64,000 nucleotides of DNA from Chitinophaga polysaccharea (GTDB taxonomy: Bacteria > Bacteroidota > Bacteroidia > Chitinophagales > Chitinophagaceae). Positions 17,859 to 26,810 of this stretch are shown here, one piece after another (position 1 is the first letter of the stretch; every line of letters begins with the position of its first letter). The notes below the pieces were generated by a model. The model searched no databases. It was not told where the DNA came from and was given only the letters and a program-made list of their open reading frames with translations. Both the position numbers and the translations under genes were made by a program. The stretch covers positions 248,001 through 312,000 of the forward strand of contig NZ_VIWO01000003.1 of assembly GCF_007829335.1 (NCBI RefSeq), given 5' to 3'.

Positions 17859-18797
17859 ATGGCTACGAATACCCAACTCCGCCGGCAAGACATCCCACAG
17901 TATGTATTGAATGATTTCCGGCATTTGCATCGGATGGAGCACGATATTTCCGATTTTGGTTACAGCAACCTGGATGCGGCCAGGCGTATACCAGGCTTTG
18001 AAATATACTCCAGCGAAGGATTGCGGCCGGCAGTAGGACCGCTGAAGTCCGACTTCTACCGGATCAGCATTACCCTGAGCGGTAGTGTGGATGTGCAGCT
18101 GGGGCTGGAGCTGTTTAGACACCGGCCCGGCACGTTGAGTTTTACCTTTCCCGGCCAGGTATTCAGTAAAGACAATATCAGCGCTGATACATTTGGTTAT
18201 TATATTTTATTCAATGCCGACTTCCTGGAAGATATTATCCCGGCTGCCAGCATACCGGAGGAATTTCCTTTTTTCGACTATTCGGGCGTTCCCTTTATAC
18301 AGCTGGAGGTTGCCCCCATTACAGCGGTAGCGGATTTTGTGAGAAAGATCAATGAAGAGCTGCAGCAGCACCGGTCCGGTTGCGAAAAGGCTATCCACAT
18401 GTACCTGTACCTCTTATTGCTGGAAGTAAAGCGAAGTTATGTAGCACAGGGATTGGATACCACGGCTACGGATACACGTAATACCTACCTGGTGCCACGG
18501 TTCAAAAAGCTGGTGAGCCAGCATTTCCTAGCCAAGAGAAAGGTAGCGGATTATGCCACACTGTTGGGCGTTACCCCCAATCACCTAAACCGCACGGTAA
18601 AGGAAGTCACCGGCCATACCGCGTCGGAGGCAATTGCCGATATGCTGGTTCAGGAGGCCAAAGCGGCGCTGCGGTATACAGATACTTCTGTGGCGGAAAT
18701 TTCGTGGCGACTGAATTTCAGTGACCCTGCCGGCTTTAACCGGTTTTTCCGGGAACAGACCGGGCAAACGCCGCTGGCGTTTCGTAAAAATGCATAA
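17859..18797 (+). CDS. AraC-family transcriptional regulator
   Basis: A 312-residue regulator: an N-terminal cupin-like sensor (about 35-180, HRPGTLSFTFPGQVFSKDN) and a C-terminal double helix-turn-helix (about 215-310, KVADYATLLGVTPNHLNRTVKEVTG, then VAEISWRLNFSDPAGFNRFFREQTGQTPLAFRK). I choose the ATG at 17859; the frame opens at 17805 but that start would overlap the divergent gene. The SDR gene starts 80 bp downstream in the same direction, a pairing seen often in Bacteroidota in which the regulator controls its oxidoreductase neighbour (inference). Confidence 0.88.
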   Translation: MATNTQLRRQDIPQYVLNDFRHLHRMEHDISDFGYSNLDAARRIPGFEIYSSEGLRPAVGPLKSDFYRISITLSGSVDVQLGLELFRHRPGTLSFTFPGQVFSKDNISADTFGYYILFNADFLEDIIPAASIPEEFPFFDYSGVPFIQLEVAPITAVADFVRKINEELQQHRSGCEKAIHMYLYLLLLEVKRSYVAQGLDTTATDTRNTYLVPRFKKLVSQHFLAKRKVADYATLLGVTPNHLNRTVKEVTGHTASEAIADMLVQEAKAALRYTDTSVAEISWRLNFSDPAGFNRFFREQTGQTPLAFRKNA

Positions 18798-18849
18798 TCT
18801 GGTTAATACAATGCATAATTGCGATAACAGTGCCCCGCCTTTTATGCCG

Positions 18850-18857
18850 CAACTTTG
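18850..18857 (+). promoter_or_regulatory. Probable -7 box (CAACTTTG) for the SDR gene
   Basis: CAACTTTG, the same variant seen at 9807, ends 20 bp before the SDR start at 18878. It suggests that the SDR gene has its own promoter and is not only read from the AraC gene. Confidence 0.4.
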
Positions 18858-18877
18858 TGAGCATAAAAGTTAACGAT

Positions 18878-19597
18878 ATGTCTACCTCATTTGAAAGTAA
18901 GAAAGTAGTGATTGCCGGCGGTTCTTCCGGCATTGGATTAGCCACCGCAGCAACATTGGTACAACAACGGGCACAGGTAACCATTACTGGTCGCGATGCT
19001 GATAAACTAACCAGGGCAGCGGCGGCCCATCCCGGGTTACATACTGCCACGATGGATAGTTGTAACAGAACGGCACTGGATCAGTTTTTCCAGGCCCATG
19101 GGCCTATCGACCACCTGGTGATTGCGCTGAGTGGCGCCAAAGGAGCCGGTACTTTTGCCGGCTTGTCGCTGCAGGAACTGCGGGAAGGATTTGAAGGGAA
19201 GTTCTGGCCCCAGCTGAATACCTTACAGGCAGCTTTGCCCTATGTCAATAAAACAGGCAGTATTACCCTCATTACCGCGATATCCGCTATTACGCAGGCC
19301 CCTGGCGTATCCGGGCTGGCCGCTATCAATGGGGCGCTGGAGTTAATGATTCCTTCTATTGCCCGGGAAATACAACCCTTACGTATCAACGCTGTTTCAC
19401 CCGGTGTGGTAAATACTGCCTGGTGGGATTTCCTGCCTGCAGAGGCTAAAGCAGCCACCTTTGAGCAGTTTGCCACACAAACACCGGTAGGCAGGGTGGG
19501 AGAGGCCGAAGAGGTAGCAGACAGTATCCTGTTCCTGATGCGGAACAGGAATATAACAGGAACGATTATACGTTGCGATGGAGGGTTGAGTTTGTAA
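18878..19597 (+). CDS. SDR-family protein lacking the catalytic Tyr/Lys
   Basis: A Rossmann-fold short-chain dehydrogenase/reductase of 239 residues with the nucleotide-binding GGSSGIG motif at 14-20 and a normal C-terminal half (INAVSPGVVNTAWW). The catalytic YxxxK is absent: at that place the sequence is LAAIN, with Leu 147 and Asn 151 in place of Tyr and Lys. This matches the Lin1944-like branch of classical SDRs, which is known to lack the active-site residues. It may bind NAD(P) without reducing a carbonyl. The start at 18878 puts the first beta strand at the N-terminus as usual; the frame opens at 18830. Confidence 0.85.
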   Translation: MSTSFESKKVVIAGGSSGIGLATAATLVQQRAQVTITGRDADKLTRAAAAHPGLHTATMDSCNRTALDQFFQAHGPIDHLVIALSGAKGAGTFAGLSLQELREGFEGKFWPQLNTLQAALPYVNKTGSITLITAISAITQAPGVSGLAAINGALELMIPSIAREIQPLRINAVSPGVVNTAWWDFLPAEAKAATFEQFATQTPVGRVGEAEEVADSILFLMRNRNITGTIIRCDGGLSL

Positions 19598-19608
19598 CAG
19601 GTAGGCGA

Positions 19609-20202
19609 CTATGTATGCCGCAGGGATTTCATCACCTGTTGAAATACCTGCCGCAGCATTTCCATGGTAAGGGAAAAGGGCCTGCCCGACATGCTGGCAT
19701 TATCAATATGAAACTTGACTAACGTGTAGAAGGCGCCATAGGCAATCGCCCAGAACACTTCTATGGGCAGGGAAATAATTTCTCCCCGGTCGATGGCATT
19801 TTGGGTAAACCGCTGCATGGCTGCCTTGAAGGCAAACTCCGGGGAACCGTCCTGTTTTTCAATCAGGGGAGAGTTCCGGAACTGTTCTGCAAAGCGGTAA
19901 TGCAGCGGGTATTGCGTAATATACTGATAGCGGTTGTACCACTGCTGCCATAACCCGGTTTCAAAATCTACATCAGGATCAAATCCTTTCATGGTTTCTT
20001 CCACAAAAGTAGCGGTAGCAGTAGCATACAGTTGATTGAGGAGATCTTCCCGGTTCTTGAAATAGATATAGATCGTAGATACCGATATATTGGCCGCTTT
20101 GGCCAGTTTATGCATACTAAGTCCATCAAATCCTTCCTGGACAATCATTTCCATTGCCTTCTCCCGGATGGCCAATGCTTTATTTTCATCTTTAATACGC
20201 AT
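19609..20202 (-). CDS. TetR/AcrR-family transcriptional regulator
   Basis: Residues about 8-60 are a TetR helix-turn-helix (IREKAMEMIVQEGFDGLSMHKLA, then ISVSTIYIYFKNREDLLNQLY). The rest is an alpha-helical ligand/dimer domain of the type found with Bacteroidota TetR repressors. It is convergent with the SDR gene (12 bp between stops) and lies 40 bp downstream of pepE on the same strand, so it may be co-transcribed with pepE. The target genes are not shown by the sequence. Confidence 0.88.
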   Translation of the reverse strand: MRIKDENKALAIREKAMEMIVQEGFDGLSMHKLAKAANISVSTIYIYFKNREDLLNQLYATATATFVEETMKGFDPDVDFETGLWQQWYNRYQYITQYPLHYRFAEQFRNSPLIEKQDGSPEFAFKAAMQRFTQNAIDRGEIISLPIEVFWAIAYGAFYTLVKFHIDNASMSGRPFSLTMEMLRQVFQQVMKSLRHT

Positions 20203-20242
20203 AAAGACAAAGATAAAAGAATGATTGTTCTTTTTAGAATAT

Positions 20243-20950
20243 TTATTGCAGGAAAGTCAGTGAACTTCCTGCTGGCAGCTCATAGGCTTCTTTGCCTGCT
20301 TCGAAGATGCGGGCAGACAGGGTGCCTTCCAGGGTGAGTTGCTTGCCCCTGGCGTAAATCCAGCTACCTTCCCGCAATCCCAGCACCGGGGTGGTATTTT
20401 GTGTATGGTATTCTTTGATCCTGGTTTCCCGGGTTTCGCCCATATGCTGGGAACCCTCGATGGGGTCCAGGTAATGTGGATTAAGATTGAAAGGAATGAG
20501 CCCCATGGTAGCAAAACTGGGCGGATATACAATCGGCATATCGTTGGTATTTTGCATAGACACGCCCCCGATGTTGCTGCCTGCGCTGCAACCCATGTAA
20601 ACGGCGCCGGCTTTCACAGCTTCTCCCAGGATATTCATCAGGCCTTTTTCATGCAGCTGTTTTACCAGCAGGAAGGTGTTGCCTCCACCGGTAAAAAAAC
20701 CATTCGCCCCCGCAATGGCGGCTCCCGGATCATCGAAAGTATGTAGCCCCCGCACTTTTATACCAATAGCCGCAAAAACTTCGGCCGCCCTGCTGGTATA
20801 GTCATCATGCGAAATCCCGCCCGGGCGGGCATATGGAATAAATATGATCTCGTCTATCCCTTCGTACAACACTTTCATGGCCGGTTGCAGGTAAGCCAGG
20901 TAAGTTTCCCCAAACAAGGTAGAAGTGCTTGCCAATATAAAATGTTTCAT
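20243..20950 (-). CDS. pepE: Dipeptidase E (peptidase S51)
   Basis: A cytoplasmic aspartyl dipeptidase of 235 residues, the usual length, which cleaves dipeptides with N-terminal Asp. The nucleophile Ser 122 is in MGCSAGSNIGG and the family NPHYLD block with the catalytic His follows at about 157. The N-terminal FTGGGNTFLLVKQL block is also conserved. It probably serves general peptide turnover. Confidence 0.92.
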   Translation of the reverse strand: MKHFILASTSTLFGETYLAYLQPAMKVLYEGIDEIIFIPYARPGGISHDDYTSRAAEVFAAIGIKVRGLHTFDDPGAAIAGANGFFTGGGNTFLLVKQLHEKGLMNILGEAVKAGAVYMGCSAGSNIGGVSMQNTNDMPIVYPPSFATMGLIPFNLNPHYLDPIEGSQHMGETRETRIKEYHTQNTTPVLGLREGSWIYARGKQLTLEGTLSARIFEAGKEAYELPAGSSLTFLQ

Positions 20951-20974
20951 AGGACATAAAGGTACAGAAAAGCG

Positions 20975-21059
20975 GAAAGCAGAAAGCTATTGTGGCGGTT
21001 AACCAACGCGGTTTTTAGATATTCGCTCAGATCATTCGCTACAATAGCTTTCTGCTTTC
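20975..21059. terminator. Long hairpin between pepE and the first GH51 gene
   Basis: Nineteen-base perfectly complementary arms at 20975-20993 and 21041-21059 enclose a 47-base loop. The right arm is followed by more pyrimidine-rich copies (CTTTCTGCCTTCTGCTTTT). The arms share GCAGAAAGCT with the palindrome at 54457-54499. It may be a terminator-like or repeat element rather than a simple terminator, because the loop is long. Confidence 0.45.
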
Positions 21060-21094
21060 TGCCTTCTGCTTTTCAAAAGATTTTTCTATTTTTA

Positions 21095-21111
21095 ATTGTA
21101 TGTATGACAAT
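21095..21111. promoter_or_regulatory. AraR operator site 1 (first GH51)
   Basis: ATTGTATGTATGACAAT: the right half is a perfect TGACAAT and the left half keeps ATTGT. It lies 70 bp before the GH51 start at 21181, within the promoter region. Confidence 0.7.
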
Positions 21112-21180
21112 TATTTTGTTTTTTTGAATTCTCACAGGTTAGGCAAGAATGCCTGGCCCTGTTTTTTTAAAAGCCTCGTT

Positions 21181-22716
21181 ATGAAAAAGCACTATCAGTA
21201 TATCCGCACAGGTATTTTAGGAGTCCTGCTTTCCGCGGGGGCAGCATCTGCCCAGAACACGGTTACTTTTAAACCGGACGCGCCTACACAAACCATCAAC
21301 CGTAATATTTATGGGCACTTCGCCGAACACCTGGGGAATTGTATCTATGGTGGGTTTTATGTGGGTGATACTTCTCATATCCCCAACGTAAGCGGGGTAC
21401 GCAAAGATGTAATTGCCGCCCTGCGCAAAATGAAGATCCCCAACCTTCGCTGGCCGGGAGGATGTTTTGCAGATACCTACCACTGGAAAGACGGTATAGG
21501 CCCCAAAGATAAAAGACCCACCATCGTAAATACCTGGTGGGGCAATGTAACAGAAGATAATAGCTTTGGTACACACGACTTCCTCAACATGTGCGAAGAG
21601 CTGAACACGGAGCCTTATATCTCCGGTAACGTAGGAAGCGGTACCGTGCAGGAACTGACCGATTGGGTGCAGTATGCCAACTTCCCCGGCAAAAGCCCGA
21701 TGTCGGACCTGCGCCAGCAAAATGGCCGCAAGGAACCCTGGAAGGTGCAATTTTGGGGAGTAGGCAATGAGGCCTGGGGATGCGGTGGTAACATGCGCCC
21801 TGAATATTACGCTGACCTCTACCGGAAGTACGCCACTTTTATGCAGGGAAACGTCTTCCGTATCGCTTCCGGCGCCAATGGCCCGGACTATAACTGGACA
21901 GAGGTGCTCATGAAAAATATTCCCCATCATTTGTTGCAGGGTATTGCCTTGCACCACTACTCCACGGTAGAATGGAGTAAAAAAGGCGATGCAGTAAATT
22001 TTAACGAACAGCAATATTTCGCGACCATGAAATCGGCGTTGTTTATGGACACCCTGGTTATTAAACACAGCGCTATCATGGATAAATACGATCCTGCCAA
22101 GAAAGTAGCCCTGGTGGTAGACGAATGGGGTGGATGGTATGATGTGGAAGGCGGTACCAATCCCGGCTTCCTGTTTCAGCAAAATACGATGCGCGATGCC
22201 ATGATTGCCGGCGCTACACTCAATATCTTCAACAACCACTCCGACCGGGTACGCATGGCCAACCTGGCGCAGGCCATTAATGTGCTGCAATCCGTTATTC
22301 TCACTAAAGGAGATGTGATGGTATTAACGCCTACCTACCACGTCATGGAGATGTATAACGTTCACCAGGATGCCACCCTTATTCCCATCGCGTTACACAG
22401 CAATGACTACGTATATAAAAACGAGAAACTGCCGGCCGTTTCTGCCTCCGCTTCGAAAGATAAAAATGGCGTTACCCATATTTCACTGGTTAACATCGAT
22501 GCACATAAAACGCAGGACATTACGCTGGATACACATGGACAGGGATATAAGTCCATCAGTGGCCGCATACTGGCTTCTGCCAAACTACAGGACTATAACA
22601 GCTTTACCAAACCAGATAATATCAAGCCGGCCGACTTTAAAGGCGCTACCCTGAAGAATAACCAGGTCAGCGTGAAATTACCTCCGTTCTCCGTAGTGGT
22701 ACTGGAACTAAAGTAA
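21181..22716 (+). CDS. GH51 alpha-L-arabinofuranosidase, secreted
   Basis: An exo-hydrolase that releases terminal alpha-L-arabinofuranose. A signal peptide (about 1-24, GAASAQ) sends it to the periplasm. The GH51 catalytic barrel carries acid/base Glu 197 in GVGNEAWG and nucleophile Glu 315 in VVDEWGGW, and ends with the usual beta domain (KDKNGVTHISLVNID, PPFSVVVLELK). At 511 residues it is the minimal GH51 architecture, with no carbohydrate-binding module, unlike the two other GH51 genes here. The start at 21181 is chosen for the signal peptide; the frame is open from 21100. It is preceded by an AraR operator and closed by the terminator at 22736. Confidence 0.93.
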   Translation: MKKHYQYIRTGILGVLLSAGAASAQNTVTFKPDAPTQTINRNIYGHFAEHLGNCIYGGFYVGDTSHIPNVSGVRKDVIAALRKMKIPNLRWPGGCFADTYHWKDGIGPKDKRPTIVNTWWGNVTEDNSFGTHDFLNMCEELNTEPYISGNVGSGTVQELTDWVQYANFPGKSPMSDLRQQNGRKEPWKVQFWGVGNEAWGCGGNMRPEYYADLYRKYATFMQGNVFRIASGANGPDYNWTEVLMKNIPHHLLQGIALHHYSTVEWSKKGDAVNFNEQQYFATMKSALFMDTLVIKHSAIMDKYDPAKKVALVVDEWGGWYDVEGGTNPGFLFQQNTMRDAMIAGATLNIFNNHSDRVRMANLAQAINVLQSVILTKGDVMVLTPTYHVMEMYNVHQDATLIPIALHSNDYVYKNEKLPAVSASASKDKNGVTHISLVNIDAHKTQDITLDTHGQGYKSISGRILASAKLQDYNSFTKPDNIKPADFKGATLKNNQVSVKLPPFSVVVLELK

Positions 22717-22735
22717 AAAGGTCACCGGTCAATAA

Positions 22736-22763
22736 ACGGGTGTAAACGCACCCGTAATTTTTA
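22736..22763 (+). terminator. Terminator between GH51 and araB
   Basis: ACGGGTG (22736-22742) pairs with CACCCGT (22749-22755) over a 6-base loop and is followed by AATTTTTATCTC. It separates the GH51 transcript from araBDA. Confidence 0.65.
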
Positions 22764-22776
22764 TCTCTTTTAAATA

Positions 22777-22793
22777 AGTGTCAATATTACAAT
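22777..22793. promoter_or_regulatory. AraR operator site 2 (araBDA)
   Basis: AGTGTCAATATTACAAT, with 12 of 14 half-site positions of ATTGTCA-N3-TGACAAT conserved in spirit: the left half has one mismatch and the right half keeps ACAAT. It ends 4 bp before the araB ATG, so a bound repressor would cover the transcript start or the ribosome site. Confidence 0.65.
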
Positions 22794-22797
22794 AAAT

Positions 22798-24471
22798 ATG
22801 AAGGCGTCATACGTAATAGGAGTAGACTATGGAACGGATTCTGTCCGGTCTATCATAGTAGATGTACAAAACGGGCAGGAAATAGCCGCATCGGTATTTT
22901 ACTACCCCCGCTGGAAGGATGGTCTCTATTGTAACGCAGCGCAGAGCCGGTTCCGTCAGCATCCGCTGGATTATGTAGAAGGACTGGAAACAACTATCAA
23001 AGCCTGTCTGCAACAGGCCGGCAGCACCGTGGCCGCCAATATCAAAGCCATTTCCGTAGATACCACCGGCTCTACCCCGGTAGCGGTAGACGAAACCGGT
23101 ACGCCGCTGGCACTCAACCCCGCTTTCCAGGACAATCCAAACGCCATGTTTGTATTGTGGAAAGATCATACCGCCCTGAAAGAAGCTGCTGCTATCAACG
23201 CTACCGCCTCCACTTTCGGGGAAAACTACCTCCGCTATGTAGGAGGCATCTATTCCTCTGAATGGTTCTGGGCTAAGCTCCTGCATATTCTCCGGGTAGA
23301 CGAATCCGTGAGAAATGCTACGCATTCCTGGGTGGAGCACTGCGACTGGATCCCATTCCTGCTGTCGGGCGGAAAGCACGCCAGTGAGTTGAAACGGGGC
23401 ATCTGCAGCGCAGGACATAAAGCCCTGTATGCCGCTGAATTTGGCGGGTTGCCGCCGGATAATTTTTTCACGACAATAGACCCACTGTTAAAGGGATTTA
23501 CCCAACGGCTGTTTACAAAAACATATACTTCCAGTGAAGCCGCCGGTCACCTTTGCCCAGAATGGGCAGAAAGACTGGGGCTACCCACCAGCGTGGTGAT
23601 TGGCATAGGCGCGTTTGATGCGCATATGGGCGCTGTAGGCGGACAAATTGAGCCTTATCACCTGAGCAAGGTAATGGGCACTTCTACCTGCGATATGCTG
23701 GTAGCACCTATGGGAGAAATGAAAGATAAGCTGGTGAAAGGCATCTGCGGGCAGGTGCCCGGATCGGTGATCCCCGGTATGATGGGCATGGAAGCAGGAC
23801 AATCTGCTTTCGGTGATGCGTATGCCTGGTTTAGCAACGTACTGGCATGGCCGTTACAACAGCTGTTGCCGGGTTCTTCGCTTATAGATCCGGAGCTGGC
23901 TGCAAAGCTGGCAGCCGAAACCTCCGGCAGAATGATTGCCGAATTATCCAGACAGGCTGCCGGGATTGCCCCGGACGAGCACAGTGAGCTGGGCATCGAC
24001 TGGTTGAACGGTCGCCGTACTCCCGACGCAGACCAATCCCTGAAAGGAAGTCTCACTGGACTCAACCTCGCCACCGATGCGCCGCGTATTTTCCGCTCTG
24101 TAGCAGAATCTACCTGCTTCGGCGCCAAAGCGATTGTAGAACGTTTCGAAAGAGAGGGCGTGCCGGTGAAAGGCCTTATCGGCATCGGCGGCGTGGCGAA
24201 GAAGTCGCCCTTCATCATGCAGATGATGGCCGATGTAATGAACATGCCGATCCGTATTCATCGCTCTGAACAAACCTGTGCGTTAGGCGCCGCTATGTTT
24301 GCCGCTACCGCCGCGGGGCTCTTTACCCGGGTAGAAGAAGCCATGGAAGCGATGGGACAGGGATTTGAAGTAACCTACCATCCGGATACCCAACGGGCCG
24401 GTATATACGAAAACAGGTATGGGAAATATAAAGCGTTGGGTGCTTTCACCGCAAATATCAACATCGATTAA
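22798..24471 (+). CDS. araB: Ribulokinase
   Basis: The second step of bacterial L-arabinose catabolism: ATP-dependent phosphorylation of L-ribulose at C5. It is a cytoplasmic FGGY-family kinase of 557 residues, the usual length for AraB, with the N-terminal phosphate loop (DYGTDSVRSIIVD), a central LGIGAFDAHMGAVGGQI region and the C-terminal GLIGIGGVAKKSPFIMQMMADVMN block of FGGY kinases. It starts the araB-araD-araA run: araD follows after 8 bp and araA overlaps or abuts araD. Expression is probably repressed by AraR through the operator at 22777. Confidence 0.95.
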   Translation: MKASYVIGVDYGTDSVRSIIVDVQNGQEIAASVFYYPRWKDGLYCNAAQSRFRQHPLDYVEGLETTIKACLQQAGSTVAANIKAISVDTTGSTPVAVDETGTPLALNPAFQDNPNAMFVLWKDHTALKEAAAINATASTFGENYLRYVGGIYSSEWFWAKLLHILRVDESVRNATHSWVEHCDWIPFLLSGGKHASELKRGICSAGHKALYAAEFGGLPPDNFFTTIDPLLKGFTQRLFTKTYTSSEAAGHLCPEWAERLGLPTSVVIGIGAFDAHMGAVGGQIEPYHLSKVMGTSTCDMLVAPMGEMKDKLVKGICGQVPGSVIPGMMGMEAGQSAFGDAYAWFSNVLAWPLQQLLPGSSLIDPELAAKLAAETSGRMIAELSRQAAGIAPDEHSELGIDWLNGRRTPDADQSLKGSLTGLNLATDAPRIFRSVAESTCFGAKAIVERFEREGVPVKGLIGIGGVAKKSPFIMQMMADVMNMPIRIHRSEQTCALGAAMFAATAAGLFTRVEEAMEAMGQGFEVTYHPDTQRAGIYENRYGKYKALGAFTANINID

Positions 24472-24479
24472 TTTATTGT

Positions 24480-25178
24480 ATGCAACAGTATCAACATATC
24501 CGGCAGGCTGCCTACGAAGCCAATATGCAGCTGCCTGCACTGGGGCTGGTGATCTTCACCTTTGGCAATGTAAGTGCGGTAGACCGGCAACTGGGCGTAT
24601 TTGCGATTAAGCCCAGCGGCGTGCCTTATGCGGAGTTGTCGCCCGACAAGATGGTCATCGTAGACTTTGACGGGAAAACAGTAGACGGCCGGTTGCGCCC
24701 TTCTTCTGATACCCTCACCCATGCAGTATTGTATAAGCATTGGGAGCATATCGGCGGTATTGTACATACCCACTCCACCTATGCCACCGCATGGGCGCAG
24801 AGTCAGCGCGATATCCCCATTTATGGCACCACGCACGCCGATCATAACACGGTAGACATCCCTTGTGCATCGCCCATGTCGGATGCCATGATTGCCGGTG
24901 ATTATGAGTACCAGACTGGTTTCCAGATTATGGATACCCTCCGCGAACGTGGCCTCACGTACGAAGAAATTGAAATGATCCTGGTAGGGAACCATGCCCC
25001 TTTTACCTGGGGTAAAACTGCAGCCAAGGCCGTGTATAACAGCGCCGTACTGGAGTCTGTTGCCCAGATGGCGTACCTTACAGAGTCTATCAACAGCAAT
25101 GCTCCCCGTCTGAAAGACGCACTGATAAAAAAACATTTTGAACGTAAACATGGCCCCAATTCCTATTATGGGCAATAA
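24480..25178 (+). CDS. araD: L-ribulose-5-phosphate 4-epimerase
   Basis: The third step: L-ribulose 5-phosphate to D-xylulose 5-phosphate, feeding the pentose phosphate pathway. It is a class II aldolase-fold metalloenzyme of 232 residues with [11 protein letters not shown] for phosphate binding, the metal-binding [12 protein letters not shown] and TTHADH His residues, and a Zn-site His in GNHAPFTWG. It follows araB by 8 bp and is part of the same operon. Confidence 0.95.
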   Translation: MQQYQHIRQAAYEANMQLPALGLVIFTFGNVSAVDRQLGVFAIKPSGVPYAELSPDKMVIVDFDGKTVDGRLRPSSDTLTHAVLYKHWEHIGGIVHTHSTYATAWAQSQRDIPIYGTTHADHNTVDIPCASPMSDAMIAGDYEYQTGFQIMDTLRERGLTYEEIEMILVGNHAPFTWGKTAAKAVYNSAVLESVAQMAYLTESINSNAPRLKDALIKKHFERKHGPNSYYGQ

Positions 25179-25188
25179 ACCAAACAAC

Positions 25189-26673
25189 ATGACGAATCTG
25201 AAAAATTTTGAGATCTGGTTTGTAACCGGTAGCCAGCATTTATACGGAGAAGAAACACTGAAACAGGTAGCGGCACATAGCCAGGAGATAGCAGCTTCCC
25301 TCAATAACGATGCGCGTATACCCGTTACCGTAGTATACAAGCCTACCGTAAAAACACCGGATGAAATTTATGCCGTTTGCATGGAGGCCAATGCTGCTAA
25401 GAACTGTATCGGTATCGTGACCTGGATGCATACTTTTTCACCGGCTAAAATGTGGATCCGTGGCCTGAAAGCGCTGGCGAAGCCTATCTGCCACCTGCAT
25501 ACGCAGTTTAACCGCGATATTCCCTGGAAGGAAATAGATATGGACTTCATGAACCTGAACCAGAGCGCACATGGTGACCGGGAGTTTGGATTTATGATGA
25601 GCCGTATGCGCATGAACCGCAAAGTGATTACCGGTCACTGGCAAGACCCCGAAGTACTGGAAGAACTGGGTGGCTGGGCCCGGGTAGCCGCCGGCTGGAA
25701 CGACTGGCAGGGCGCGCGTTTTGTACGCTTTGGCGACAATATGCGCTTTGTGGCAGTAACTGATGGCGATAAAGTAGAAGCAGAATCAAAACTGGGCTTT
25801 TCCTGCAATACGCATGGTATAGGCGACCTGGTAGCCGTGATCAATAGTATTGGAGATAGCGAAGTGAATGCCCTGGTGAAGGAATATGCCGGCACCTATA
25901 CAATTTCTGCAGCGCTGCTGCAGGACGCAGCCCTGAAAGATGCAGCCAGGATAGAGCTGGGATTGAAGGCATTCCTGGAAGCAGGTAATTATAAAGGCTT
26001 TTCCGATACGTTTGAAGACTTACATGGCATGATCCAGCTGCCGGGTATTGCCGTACAACGGCTCATGAAGGCAGGTTATGGTTTTGCCGGTGAGGGCGAC
26101 TGGAAAACAGCGGCACTGGTAAGAGCGATGAAGGTAATGGGTAGCGGGTTAGCCGGTGGTAACTCTTTTATGGAAGACTATACTTATCATTTTGACCCGG
26201 CCAACCCGATGGTACTGGGTTCACATATGCTGGAAATCTGCGAGTCGATTGCAGCCGGTAAACCTTCCTGTGAGAAACATCCGCTGGGAATAGGCGGTAA
26301 AGCCGATCCGGTGCGACTGGTATTCAATGCGGCCGCAGGTCCCGCTATCAACGCTTCCCTGGTGGATATGGGTAACCGTTTCCGTTTACTGGTAAATGAG
26401 GTAGAAGCGGTATTGCCGCCACAGGATCTGCCTAAACTGCCGGTAGCGAGAGTATTGTGGAAACCATATCCAGACATGAAGAAAGGCTGTACTGCCTGGA
26501 TTCTGGCAGGAGGTGCCCACCATACCTGCTATAGCCAAAACCTTACCTCCGTGCATATGCAGGACTTTGCAGAAATGGCCGGAATAGAACTGGCGCTGAT
26601 AGGTAAAGGTACCGATCTCCGCGAGTTTAAGAATGAGCTGCGCTGGAATGACGCCAGCTACCGGAGCTACTAA
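25189..26673 (+). CDS. araA: L-arabinose isomerase
   Basis: The first step: L-arabinose to L-ribulose, a Mn2+-dependent cytoplasmic isomerase. It has 494 residues, the usual length, and the diagnostic N-terminus [29 protein letters not shown], and [16 protein letters not shown] carrying a metal-binding Glu, then [27 protein letters not shown] place the start at the ATG 25189, 10 bp after the araD stop; the frame is open from 25138 inside araD but the family begins at this Met. Confidence 0.95.
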   Translation: MTNLKNFEIWFVTGSQHLYGEETLKQVAAHSQEIAASLNNDARIPVTVVYKPTVKTPDEIYAVCMEANAAKNCIGIVTWMHTFSPAKMWIRGLKALAKPICHLHTQFNRDIPWKEIDMDFMNLNQSAHGDREFGFMMSRMRMNRKVITGHWQDPEVLEELGGWARVAAGWNDWQGARFVRFGDNMRFVAVTDGDKVEAESKLGFSCNTHGIGDLVAVINSIGDSEVNALVKEYAGTYTISAALLQDAALKDAARIELGLKAFLEAGNYKGFSDTFEDLHGMIQLPGIAVQRLMKAGYGFAGEGDWKTAALVRAMKVMGSGLAGGNSFMEDYTYHFDPANPMVLGSHMLEICESIAAGKPSCEKHPLGIGGKADPVRLVFNAAAGPAINASLVDMGNRFRLLVNEVEAVLPPQDLPKLPVARVLWKPYPDMKKGCTAWILAGGAHHTCYSQNLTSVHMQDFAEMAGIELALIGKGTDLREFKNELRWNDASYRSY

Positions 26674-26684
26674 ATGCGGGCGAT

Positions 26685-26725
26685 GGGCAGCAGGTATTTG
26701 AATAATATAGAGATGTCTGCTGCCC
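26685..26725 (+). terminator. Hairpin in the araA-symporter gap
   Basis: GGGCAGCAG (26685-26693) pairs with CTGCTGCCC (26717-26725) around a 23-base loop. There is no T run after it, so it may be an mRNA stability or processing stem that lowers symporter expression relative to araBDA rather than a full terminator. Confidence 0.4.
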
Positions 26726-26810
26726 TACCGCCGCTATATCAACCGATCTTTCAACACGCATAAGCCCAATGCTGATTGCCAACCGCTAAAAGGTACACAA
26801 ATTACCCGTT

